DNA of 64,000 bases from Methylobacterium sp. 77 (GTDB lineage Bacteria; Pseudomonadota; Alphaproteobacteria; Rhizobiales; Beijerinckiaceae). Shown here in pieces: positions 27,069 through 36,520 of this stretch (the first letter of the stretch is position 1; each line of letters starts with the position of its first letter). The notes beneath the pieces were generated by a model. It was not told the origin of the DNA. It saw nothing but the letters and a program-made list of their open reading frames with translations, and searched no databases. The translations under genes were made by a program, and so were the position numbers. Location: positions 2,585,825 to 2,649,824 of the forward strand of contig NZ_KB910516.1 of assembly GCF_000372825.1 (NCBI RefSeq), in the 5' to 3' direction.

Positions 27069-28412
27069 TCAGAGTGCTGCGGGTGTTCGCCCCGGCCGGT
27101 AGACGCCCATCGGCTCGACGAACCCGTCGAGATCGTGCTCCCCAAGGGATTCAGACTCGTCCCAGAGGAAATCGACGAAGGGCTTCGACATGAGAAGCGG
27201 CTCGCCGAGAGTCTTGTTCAAGCGGGCGAGCCGGCTCGCGAGATTCACGTCGCGGCCGATGACCGTGAAGTCGAGCCGAGCGCCGGAGCCGACATTGCCG
27301 TAGGCGGCTTCACCGTGATGAAGCGCGATTCCGGCAACGACCGGCTGCGCGAAGCGGCCGATGGCATTGGCCTCGTCGAGGGCGGACAGAGCGGTCCGGG
27401 CAGCGATGAGAGCGCCTTTGGCGGCACCGCCGAGATCGTCGCCGCGCTCGCGGAAGATCGCCAGCAACCCATCGCCGAGATACTTCAGCACCTCGCCGCC
27501 TTCGCGCTCCACCGCCGGTACAAGGCAATCGAAGAAAATGTTGAGGAGATCGACGGCCTCTTCCGGCGTCATATTCGCCGAAATCTGGGTGTAGTCACGC
27601 ATGTCGGCGAACAGGATCGCCGAGCGGATGCGCTTGACCTGCCCACGGCGGATGTCACCCGAGAGGATCGCGCGGTGAGGCTCGTCGCCGACATAGATGC
27701 GCAGCACCTGATCCAGCGTCTTGTTGACGATCCGCATCTCCATCACGGCCGCCAGGGTCGGCATGACGAAGCGCAGAATGGCGATGTCCTCGTCCCGAAA
27801 ACCATTGGGAGCGCGGGTCGCGAAGGTGATGCCGTTACGCGTGCCGTTGGTGAAGAACAACGGTGCGACGATGTAATGGGTGTACCCCCCGGCCTTCAGG
27901 TCGGGAATGATCGAGTAGTGCAGATCCAACGGCTGTTTCAGGTCGACGATGAGCCATTCGCCGGTCTCGTGGACAGTGAAGAAAGGGCTCTCCTGATAGG
28001 CCCTGTCGGACGCATCTCCGTGCGGGAACAGGCGGACCGTCGATCCCGTCTCACGAGTCCAGAAGCGGCCGACACCGGAATATTCGGAGTGCAGCGTGTC
28101 GATGGCGGTCGAAGCACGATCGACCGGCACACCAAGTCCGTTCAGCCGCTCCGACATCCCGGCCAGGAGGTCGTCAGCCTGCGGCAGACGCGCACCTTCG
28201 CTCAGCAGCCAATCCCGCAATGCCACGCAATCCTGCAATGCGCCGAACGGAACGTCGTTGGCCTCCGATCCGTCTGCATCGGCAGTCGGCGGAGGATGAG
28301 GCGGACCGAGTTCAAGCATAACGCCAAGGTGGGTCGGAGAGGGGCGAGCGGCAACGGGTGCCGCGAAGATCGTCACGATTTCCGAAGTCGGGTGTCGCTC
28401 AAGTCGTGCCAT
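27069..28412 (-). CDS. Class III adenylate cyclase with N-terminal sensory region
   Basis: A protein of up to 447 residues. The C-terminal half is a class III cyclase domain: two metal Asp in ILFADMRDYTQIS, VLKYLGDGLLAIF with the purine-selecting Lys, DFTVIGRDVNLASRL with the adenine-selecting Asp and the transition-state Asn and Arg. All catalytic residues are present and the Lys/Asp pair predicts ATP rather than GTP as substrate. The N-terminal 240 residues look like a GAF-type or related sensory fold (WLIVDLKQPLDLHYSI, HYIVAPLFFTNGTRNGITFATR). No membrane helix is seen. The start is uncertain: ATG 28412 or 28319. A DNA- or protein-binding cAMP receptor is not in the window. Confidence 0.88.
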   Translation of the reverse strand: MARLERHPTSEIVTIFAAPVAARPSPTHLGVMLELGPPHPPPTADADGSEANDVPFGALQDCVALRDWLLSEGARLPQADDLLAGMSERLNGLGVPVDRASTAIDTLHSEYSGVGRFWTRETGSTVRLFPHGDASDRAYQESPFFTVHETGEWLIVDLKQPLDLHYSIIPDLKAGGYTHYIVAPLFFTNGTRNGITFATRAPNGFRDEDIAILRFVMPTLAAVMEMRIVNKTLDQVLRIYVGDEPHRAILSGDIRRGQVKRIRSAILFADMRDYTQISANMTPEEAVDLLNIFFDCLVPAVEREGGEVLKYLGDGLLAIFRERGDDLGGAAKGALIAARTALSALDEANAIGRFAQPVVAGIALHHGEAAYGNVGSGARLDFTVIGRDVNLASRLARLNKTLGEPLLMSKPFVDFLWDESESLGEHDLDGFVEPMGVYRPGRTPAAL

Positions 28413-28463
28413 GATAAGGTGAAAAATACCATCACCGGTCGCACGGGACGCAGACGTTCTTTC

Positions 28464-28871
28464 ATGTCATCGAGCTTGCCTATGCGTATCGCACTCGCGT
28501 CTTTCGCCGTCGTGACGCTCCTCGCGCTCCAAGGAACCGCAGGAGCGGAGCCTGCATTGCTCCCATCCGCCAACAATCCGATGCCAGCTCCCGCCAATCC
28601 GGGAGACCATGCTTTCAAGCCGACGGCATCGAGCTTCGCGCAAGCGAACGAGGCCAGCGTCCGTCGCCAGGCCGCCTTCAACAAACGAATCGCTCGGCGC
28701 GGCGAACGGGCGATCTCATCGCTGTGTGACGGCTGCAGAGCGAGGGCCCATCGGCATAAGCCGAAGGTCACGGGTAACGTGAGCCCGAGTGTAGGGCGCG
28801 GCATGCCCGATTCCGAGAGCATCTATTCGAGAGGGCGAGGGTTCGATCCTTCGCTGGCCGGAAGCGATTGA
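28464..28871 (+). CDS. Small exported protein, unknown function
   Basis: A 135-residue frame with a good signal peptide (MRIALASFAVVTLLALQGTAGA, then EPALLPS) starting at either ATG 28464 or ATG 28482. The mature part is basic and rich in Pro, Ala and Arg; it contains one CxxC (SLCDGCRARAHRHK), which could bind a metal or form a disulfide. The C terminus has a short Gly/Ser tail. It is divergent from the cyclase gene and convergent with rpoD, separated by a strong hairpin. I do not recognise the family. Confidence 0.6.
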   Translation: MSSSLPMRIALASFAVVTLLALQGTAGAEPALLPSANNPMPAPANPGDHAFKPTASSFAQANEASVRRQAAFNKRIARRGERAISSLCDGCRARAHRHKPKVTGNVSPSVGRGMPDSESIYSRGRGFDPSLAGSD

Positions 28872-28902
28872 GAAATCGGCTTTTTTTAAAGAGCCAGCCT
28901 CA

Positions 28903-28938
28903 ACGACAACGGCGCACCGAAAGGTGCGCCGTTGTCGT
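28903..28938. terminator. Perfect 16-bp hairpin with GAAA loop between convergent genes
   Basis: ACGACAACGGCGCACC and its exact reverse complement flank a GAAA tetraloop. It lies between the stop of the small exported protein (plus) and that of rpoD (minus), so it can end either transcript. No T run follows on either side, so it may act with Rho or as a 3' stabilising structure. A second weaker repeat (GGCTTT...AAAGAGCC) lies at 28879-28896. Confidence 0.7.
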
Positions 28939-28984
28939 AATGGTCCGAGACATCTCTCATCCCGACGAGCGGGACGTTTCGTTC

Positions 28985-30985
<2,001 letters not shown>

Positions 30986-31184
30986 GTTCCGCCTATTGTT
31001 GTCCTGGTCGCGTTGAGCGGGAGCGTTCGGCTCACTCCGCGTCGTCAACGCCGCCATTCAAGTGATGTACGGCGCGCACGAAGCGACCGCGTCGATATCG
31101 CATATCTCGGTGTACAAGCGATACGCTTGACCGACTGTTAACCATGCGCCTCGAAAGGCGCCCCAAATCTCAATTCATCGCGGG

Positions 31185-33110
31185 CTACGCGGCCGCCGTA
31201 TCGTCTGATTCTGGCACGTCGGCGTCTGCCTCTGCCCCTGCGATCACGGCCATACGTTCCTTGACGTCGCATAGCCAAGCGAAGTTGGCCTCGGATTCAT
31301 CCTCGACCAATGCTCTCTCGGCAGAGCGAAGCTCGCTATTTAGCGCTCCAGACTTCCGGTGCAAGATCACGGCCTGACGCAATGCGTCTTCCAGACGCAT
31401 CCGGTCGGCATGTGGATCGAGCGTCCATCGGTCTCCCGGCCTGACATGAGAGGCAAGCCGCGCCGCCGCCGCTTCGAGCCCTGCCCTGCGCAGACGGCTC
31501 TCCAGAACCTCGACATCGGGCTGGTCGGCGTCGGCGGCCTGGTCCAGCAGGAGCGACCGAAGCGCCTGAGCATCGGGATCGTCGAGTTCCAGCGCCGCCA
31601 GATCCTCGGCTTCTATCCCCAACAGTTCCGGGTGGGCCAGCAGGCTTGAGACGATCATCGCCTCGCGATCCCGGAACATCGCCGTCCCGCCGGAATTCGT
31701 CGAGCCCGCATAGAGCGGATTGAACTTCGTCGTGATTCGCGGCGAAGGCGGCGGATCGCCCGGCCTCGGGCGGCGCTGGAACGTCGAGGTTCCGACATTC
31801 CGAGGCTCGTAGCCGTTCCGGCGCTGGCCGCCGTTACTACCCCCGGGCGACAAGGCCCGCAGTCGCCCCTCGATCTCATCCTTGTAGAACCGTCGCACCG
31901 TCTCGTCCCGGATCGAGGCGACCATCTCGCGCAGACCCTTGGCGAGGCCGGCCTTGCGCTCGGGCGTATCGGTGGGCGTCGACTCCGTAGCGCGCGACCA
32001 CAGCACCTCCACGAGGGGCCGCGCCCCTTCGAGAACTCGGTCGATGGCCGAGGCGCCGGCGGAACGAAGCAGGTCGTCGGGATCCTGCCCTTCCGGCAGA
32101 AGCGCGAACCGAAGCGACTTGCCGGGCGTGAGCCCCGGCAGGGCCACGTCGAGGGCCCTGAAAGCCGCGCGCTGGCCGGCACCATCACCGTCGAAACACA
32201 GGATCGGCTCGTCGGCGTTGCGCCAGAGGAGCGCGAGCTGCTCTTCCGTCAGCGCCGTACCCAGCGGTGCCACGGCATTCGGATGCCCGGCCATGGTCAT
32301 CGCGATGACGTCGACATAGCCCTCCACCGCGATGATCGTCCCGCGATCATGAGCGGCCTTCCGGGCGCCATGCAGATTGTAGAGCACCTGCCCCTTGTGA
32401 AAGAGCGGCGTCTCAGGCGAATTCATATACTTCGCCTTGGCGTCGGCCTGCATCGCACGCCCACCGAAGGCGATGACCCGGCCCCGGCTGTCGGTGATGG
32501 GAAACATCACCCGGTCGCGAAACTTATCGAACGGCACGGCGATGTCGTCGCCACTCACCAGCAGGCCGAGTTCGGCCATCAACTCCTTGTCGACGTCCTT
32601 CGCGGCCAGATAATCACGCAGCCCATAGCGCTCCGACGTGGCATAGCCGAGCCGGAAGCGCGAGCGAATCTCAGGGCCGAGGCTGCGCCGGTCGAGATAG
32701 GCGCGGGCGCTGGTGCCGAGACGGCCCTTGAGCTGATCCTCGTAATAGCCGGCCGCCAGTTCCATCACCTCGAAGGCGCCGGTGCGCTTGGTTTCCATCT
32801 CCCGCGTGTCGGCGCTGGGAGCCGGCAGAGTCACGCCCGCCTCGCCGGCCAGACGCTCGACGGCTTCGGGAAAGCTCAGGCCCTCGGTCTCCATCAGGAA
32901 GGTGAAGACGTCGCCGTGTTTGCCCGAGGAGAAGCAGTGATAGAACTGCTTCTGATCGTTCACGTAGAAGGACGGCGTCTTTTCCGAATTGAACGGCGAC
33001 AGGCCGCGCCATTCGCGGCCCGCCTTCTTCAGCCTGACCCGACGCCCGACCACATCCGAGGCGGGAAGCCGGGCTCTGATCTCTTCGAGGATATGGGGTG
33101 GGTAACGCAC
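31185..33110 (-). CDS. dnaG: DNA primase DnaG
   Basis: A 641-residue primase that lays RNA primers for replication. It starts with GTG 33110 (MRYPPHILEEIRARLPASDVVG); no good ribosome site is visible. The TOPRIM domain is intact (IIAVEGYVDVIAM, ILCFDGDGAGQRA). The N-terminal CHC2 zinc-binding fold has lost three of its four metal ligands: S38, N41 and S62 replace Cys, His and Cys, and only C59 remains (GLSPFNSEKTPSF ... FYHCFSSGKHGD). This degeneration is known from other alphaproteobacteria. The C-terminal 150 residues are poorly conserved and should include the DnaB-binding region. Confidence 0.96.
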   Translation of the reverse strand: MRYPPHILEEIRARLPASDVVGRRVRLKKAGREWRGLSPFNSEKTPSFYVNDQKQFYHCFSSGKHGDVFTFLMETEGLSFPEAVERLAGEAGVTLPAPSADTREMETKRTGAFEVMELAAGYYEDQLKGRLGTSARAYLDRRSLGPEIRSRFRLGYATSERYGLRDYLAAKDVDKELMAELGLLVSGDDIAVPFDKFRDRVMFPITDSRGRVIAFGGRAMQADAKAKYMNSPETPLFHKGQVLYNLHGARKAAHDRGTIIAVEGYVDVIAMTMAGHPNAVAPLGTALTEEQLALLWRNADEPILCFDGDGAGQRAAFRALDVALPGLTPGKSLRFALLPEGQDPDDLLRSAGASAIDRVLEGARPLVEVLWSRATESTPTDTPERKAGLAKGLREMVASIRDETVRRFYKDEIEGRLRALSPGGSNGGQRRNGYEPRNVGTSTFQRRPRPGDPPPSPRITTKFNPLYAGSTNSGGTAMFRDREAMIVSSLLAHPELLGIEAEDLAALELDDPDAQALRSLLLDQAADADQPDVEVLESRLRRAGLEAAAARLASHVRPGDRWTLDPHADRMRLEDALRQAVILHRKSGALNSELRSAERALVEDESEANFAWLCDVKERMAVIAGAEADADVPESDDTAAA

Positions 33111-33204
33111 GGGAGGACCGGACCTTTGCAGGCCGGCATTCTAGCCGAGCGCGTTTAAGGAGTCCCGAACGCTTCGACGCACCCTGCCCATACCGCCCCG
33201 GCCC

Positions 33205-33666
33205 TTACGCCTTGGCGTTCAGCACATCCTTCACCAATCCGCTGGCCTTGCCGAAATCCATCCGGCCGGCGAACTTGCTCTTCAGCACGGCGATGACCTT
33301 GCCCATGTCCTTCGGACCGGCCGCGCCGGTTTCCTCGACGGCGGCTTCGATCGCGGCTTTGGTCTCCGCCTCGTCCATCTGCTGCGGCAGGTAGCCGGCG
33401 ATGATCGCGACCTCGGCCCGCTCGTTCTCCGCGAGTTCGGGGCGGCCGCCCTGATCATAGACGCCGGCCGATTCGTTGCGCTGCTTGATCATCTTCTGCA
33501 GCAGCGCGAGGATCTCCTCCTCGGAGGCCGGCTCCTTGCCGAGACCTCTCGCCTCGATGTCCTTGTCCTTCAACGCGGCCTGAATCATCCGCACGGTGGC
33601 GAGCTTCGCCTTGTCGCCGGCCTTCATGGCCTCTTTCATTTCGGTGGTGAGGCGGGCGCGCAGCAT
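33205..33666 (-). CDS. yqeY: GatB/YqeY domain protein
   Basis: A 153-residue protein consisting of one GatB/YqeY domain (MLRARLTTEMKEAMKAGDKAKLATVRMIQAALKDKDIE at the start, DMGKVIAVLKSKFAGRMDFGKASGLVKDVL at the end). The domain is related to the tRNA-binding tail of GatB, so a link to tRNA or aminoacylation is assumed for the family. It lies 94 bases upstream of dnaG on the same strand, often seen in bacteria as a yqeY-dnaG-rpoD run. It is divergent from carA. Confidence 0.92.
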   Translation of the reverse strand: MLRARLTTEMKEAMKAGDKAKLATVRMIQAALKDKDIEARGLGKEPASEEEILALLQKMIKQRNESAGVYDQGGRPELAENERAEVAIIAGYLPQQMDEAETKAAIEAAVEETGAAGPKDMGKVIAVLKSKFAGRMDFGKASGLVKDVLNAKA

Positions 33667-33765
33667 GGTCGTCTCCTGAGAATCGTCGTAAGCGTCTGAA
33701 ATGGTCGACGAATTGCGGTGATCGGCGAATCGAGGTGGTTGAGCCGGTCGAAGACAGGGGCCACA

Positions 33766-33794
33766 TTGACCCCATCACGGCCCGCTCGTTATGA
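33766..33794 (+). promoter_or_regulatory. Likely sigma-70 promoter of carA
   Basis: TTGACC (33766-33771) and TTATGA (33789-33794) are separated by 17 bases, the ideal distance. The start point would be near 33801, about 40 bases before the carA ATG. The -35 and following bases (ATTGACCCCAT, then ACGGCC) recur at 56784. No operator or attenuator was recognised. Confidence 0.45.
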
Positions 33795-33839
33795 GCGCCG
33801 CACAATGCGCCACCTGCACGCGCCGTCGCACCGGCGTCG

Positions 33840-35111
33840 ATGGGTCGGCCGGACATAAGCGAGATCGCGACGATGCTGCAAGACGAAGGCGCCCAGGCGC
33901 GGCTTTCCTCCACGCCCGCTCCCTGGGCAGAGCCAGTGGCCACCGCTCTCCTCGTCCTCGCCGACGGGACCATTCTCGAAGGCTTCGGTATCGGGCAGAC
34001 CGGAGCGGCGGATGGTGAGGTCTGCTTCAACACCGCGATGACCGGCTATCAGGAAATCCTGACCGACCCATCCTATGCCGGCCAGATCGTCACCTTCACC
34101 TTCCCGCATATCGGCAATACCGGGACCAACGACGAAGACCTGGAGAGCCTCGACGCGGCCCCGGCCTCCGGCGTGCGCGGCGCGGTCATCGCCTCGGCCG
34201 TCACCAATCCGTCGAACTGGCGCTCGTCGAGCCATCTCGACGCCTGGCTGAAGGCGCGCGGCATCGTCGGCATCACCGGGATCGACACCCGGGCGCTGAC
34301 CGCGCTCATTCGCGATCACGGAATGCCCAATGCCGTCATCGCCAACGATCCGGCCGGAGCGTTCGACCGCGAAGCGCTGAAGGCGCGCGCCGCCGCTCTC
34401 GCCCCCATGGAAGGTCTCGACCTCGTGCCCCCGGTGACGAGCCGCGAGAACTCCGACTGGTCGCAGACGACCTGGGCGGTGAAGGGCGGCTACGGCACGA
34501 GGCAGATCGGCGAGGGCCTCAAGGTCGTCGCCATCGATTACGGGGTGAAGCGCAACATCCTGCGCCTGCTGGCCGAAGCCGGTTGCGACGTAACCGTCGT
34601 GCCCGCCACGACTTCGGCCGCCGATATCATGGCGATGAAGCCGGACGGCGTTTTCCTTTCCAACGGACCGGGCGATCCGGCCGCTACCGGCGAATACGCG
34701 GTGCCGGTGATCCGTACGCTCCTCGACGAGAAGGTGCCGACCTTCGGCATCTGCCTCGGGCATCAGCTGATGGGACTCGCGCTGGGCGGCCGCACGGTGA
34801 AGATGGCCCAGGGCCATCACGGCGCCAATCACCCGGTGAAGGACAAGACGACGGGGAAGGTCGAGATCGTCTCGATGAACCATGGCTTTGCTGTCGATCC
34901 GGCGAGCCTGCCGGACACCGCCGTCGAGACGCATGTCTCGCTGTTCGACGGCTCGAATTGCGGTCTCACCCTCACCGACCGCCCGGCCTTCTCGGTGCAG
35001 CACCACCCGGAAGCCTCGCCTGGCCCACGCGACAGCCACTACCTGTTCGAGCGGTTCGTGACGCTGATGCGCAGCGGCAAGGCCGAGACGCTGGTCGCGA
35101 CCAGCGAGTAA
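33840..35111 (+). CDS. carA: Carbamoyl-phosphate synthase small subunit
   Basis: A 423-residue glutamine amidotransferase subunit that supplies ammonia to CarB for arginine and pyrimidine synthesis. The N-terminal domain (ALLVLADGTILEGFGIGQTGAADGEVCFNTAMTGYQEILTDPSY) is followed by a class I amidotransferase with nucleophile C305 in FGICLGHQLMGLA and the His-Glu pair in QHHPEASPGP. About 35 residues precede the conserved domain; the start may be ATG 33840 or the later ATG at 33873. carB lies 1.4 kb downstream on the same strand, separated by two other genes. Confidence 0.95.
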   Translation: MGRPDISEIATMLQDEGAQARLSSTPAPWAEPVATALLVLADGTILEGFGIGQTGAADGEVCFNTAMTGYQEILTDPSYAGQIVTFTFPHIGNTGTNDEDLESLDAAPASGVRGAVIASAVTNPSNWRSSSHLDAWLKARGIVGITGIDTRALTALIRDHGMPNAVIANDPAGAFDREALKARAAALAPMEGLDLVPPVTSRENSDWSQTTWAVKGGYGTRQIGEGLKVVAIDYGVKRNILRLLAEAGCDVTVVPATTSAADIMAMKPDGVFLSNGPGDPAATGEYAVPVIRTLLDEKVPTFGICLGHQLMGLALGGRTVKMAQGHHGANHPVKDKTTGKVEIVSMNHGFAVDPASLPDTAVETHVSLFDGSNCGLTLTDRPAFSVQHHPEASPGPRDSHYLFERFVTLMRSGKAETLVATSE

Positions 35112-35329
35112 GTCTCGGACGTCCCGGACAGATCGGCCTCATCCGGGAGTCCGTGCGCGTGGCGTAAGGATGGGCGAGGTCGGCCAGCTTGGATTCGCCG
35201 ATCGTCGATTGGTTCCCGCGCCCGTCATAAAAAATCCAGCTTTGGCCGGCATTCCCGAATCATCAACGGGCCGTTCGAGCGACGACGCTTTCAAAGATCG
35301 TCCGGCGGGCCAGGATCGGGGATTTCCAT

Positions 35330-35707
35330 ATGACGTTCGACGACGCGCGGGACGATTTCTCGCGGCTGCATCGGGTCTTCACGTTCCATCTCGGCGTGGC
35401 CGTCGGCCTTGCCTGGATGACGGCGCTCTACTCCGCCTGCTACGCTCCGTGGGTCCGCAACATCCGCGCCCTGATCGATCCGACCGGCGGAATCGACCGC
35501 GTCGAGAGCACGTGGTCGTTTCTCTTCGTGCTTCCGGTGATCCTGACCATCGCCTGGGTCAGCCTGTATTTCGGCCGGGAGATCATCCGCCGCTCGCAGA
35601 CGCTCCCCAACGTCGCCGTTGAGTTTGCCGCCGCCGCCCTGATCGCGTTCGGCGTGTTCTACCTCTCGATCGATCGTGCGGTCGCAGCCCTGTATATCGG
35701 CGTCTGA
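35330..35707 (+). CDS. Small inner-membrane protein, unknown function
   Basis: A 125-residue protein with three clear hydrophobic segments: about 20-40 (FHLGVAVGLAWMTALYSACY), 63-83 (FLFVLPVILTIAWVSLYFG) and 98-118 (AVEFAAAALIAFGVFYLSI). No motif or family is recognised. GGGGAT precedes the ATG. It lies between carA (218 bases away, a stretch where I see no gene or clear signal) and the convergent pseudoazurin gene. Confidence 0.7.
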   Translation: MTFDDARDDFSRLHRVFTFHLGVAVGLAWMTALYSACYAPWVRNIRALIDPTGGIDRVESTWSFLFVLPVILTIAWVSLYFGREIIRRSQTLPNVAVEFAAAALIAFGVFYLSIDRAVAALYIGV

Positions 35708-35758
35708 GAGGTCCGATCGGGATGACCGGAGGCGGCACGACACCGCCTCCGACCTCCC

Positions 35759-36202
35759 TCATGGAAGCTGCGCGAAAAGAGCGTCGAAGCGCTTTTTGGC
35801 GAGCTTGTTGTGGTCGACGGTCTTGGCCGCTTCCAGATTGTCCGGCTTGTCCCCGACGATCACCAGGCCGACCATGCCCATGAGGTAATGCGGCGAGCAT
35901 TTCACGCCGTAGATGCCCGGCTTGTCGAACCTGACGCTCTCTTCCTTGCCCAGGACCGTCTTGAAGGTCTCTGCGCCTTCGGGGGCCATTCCCTTGATCA
36001 ACTCGACGTTGTGACCCTTGTCCTGCGGCACGAGCTTGATGCTGTCGCCCGGCGCGAGTTTCACGAAGGACGGATCGAATACCATCGCTCCCCCGGGTCC
36101 GCTGTTCAGTGTCTTCACGGTGATCTCGGCGGCGGTGGCGCCGACCGCGGCAACGGCCATGCAGAAAGCCGTGACGGTGGAGAACACTCCGAATTTCTTC
36201 AT
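35759..36202 (-). CDS. Pseudoazurin (type I blue copper protein)
   Basis: A 147-residue periplasmic cupredoxin with signal peptide MKKFGVFSTVTAFCMAVAAVGATAA. The four copper ligands are present: H64 (KGHNVELI), then C102, H105 and M110 in VKCSPHYLMGMVGLV. The spacing C-x2-H-x4-M and the family block VFDPSFVKLAPGDSIKLVPQDKGHNVE identify pseudoazurin. Such proteins carry electrons to copper nitrite reductase or other periplasmic oxidoreductases; no such partner is in the window. The start has a GGGAAGAG site, and an upstream in-frame ATG at 36277 is less likely. Confidence 0.93.
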   Translation of the reverse strand: MKKFGVFSTVTAFCMAVAAVGATAAEITVKTLNSGPGGAMVFDPSFVKLAPGDSIKLVPQDKGHNVELIKGMAPEGAETFKTVLGKEESVRFDKPGIYGVKCSPHYLMGMVGLVIVGDKPDNLEAAKTVDHNKLAKKRFDALFAQLP

Positions 36203-36520
36203 CTCTTCCCTCGACTTATTCTTGATAAAAGTCGACCCTCCGTCGATCATTGCAAATACACGATTGCCATCGACCAAGCAAAATTTCTCGATAACTAAAA
36301 TTTATAACAATGAAAGCTTTCGATCATTCGGTGATTGCTCGATCACGCCAGAGCCGGGCACGGACCTGCTCAAGCCGTTCAGAGCTCTTCCAAAACCGGC
36401 ATTCGGGGTGTAGACGCGAGGCCCAACGATCATTCACGCCGCACGCGCTCACATCCGGCCCGCCTCGAGAGTGTGGCGCCGCGCTTGTCGGGCGCGCGTG
36501 CCCGCAAGCCAAGGCGCCCG
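36203..36520. other. Intergenic region between pseudoazurin and carB
   Basis: These 318 bases hold no credible gene. The part next to the pseudoazurin (36203-36320) is clearly AT-rich compared with the rest of the window and probably contains its promoter; no full FNR-type box (TTGAT-N4-ATCAA) is present, only a half (TTGATAAAA at 36220). The carB side is GC-rich and has no obvious terminator or leader peptide. Confidence 0.5.

Noticed and set aside
36215..36235. FNR/FixK box upstream of the pseudoazurin
   Set aside because: Only the half-site TTGAT is present; the second half four bases later (GTCGA) does not match ATCAA.
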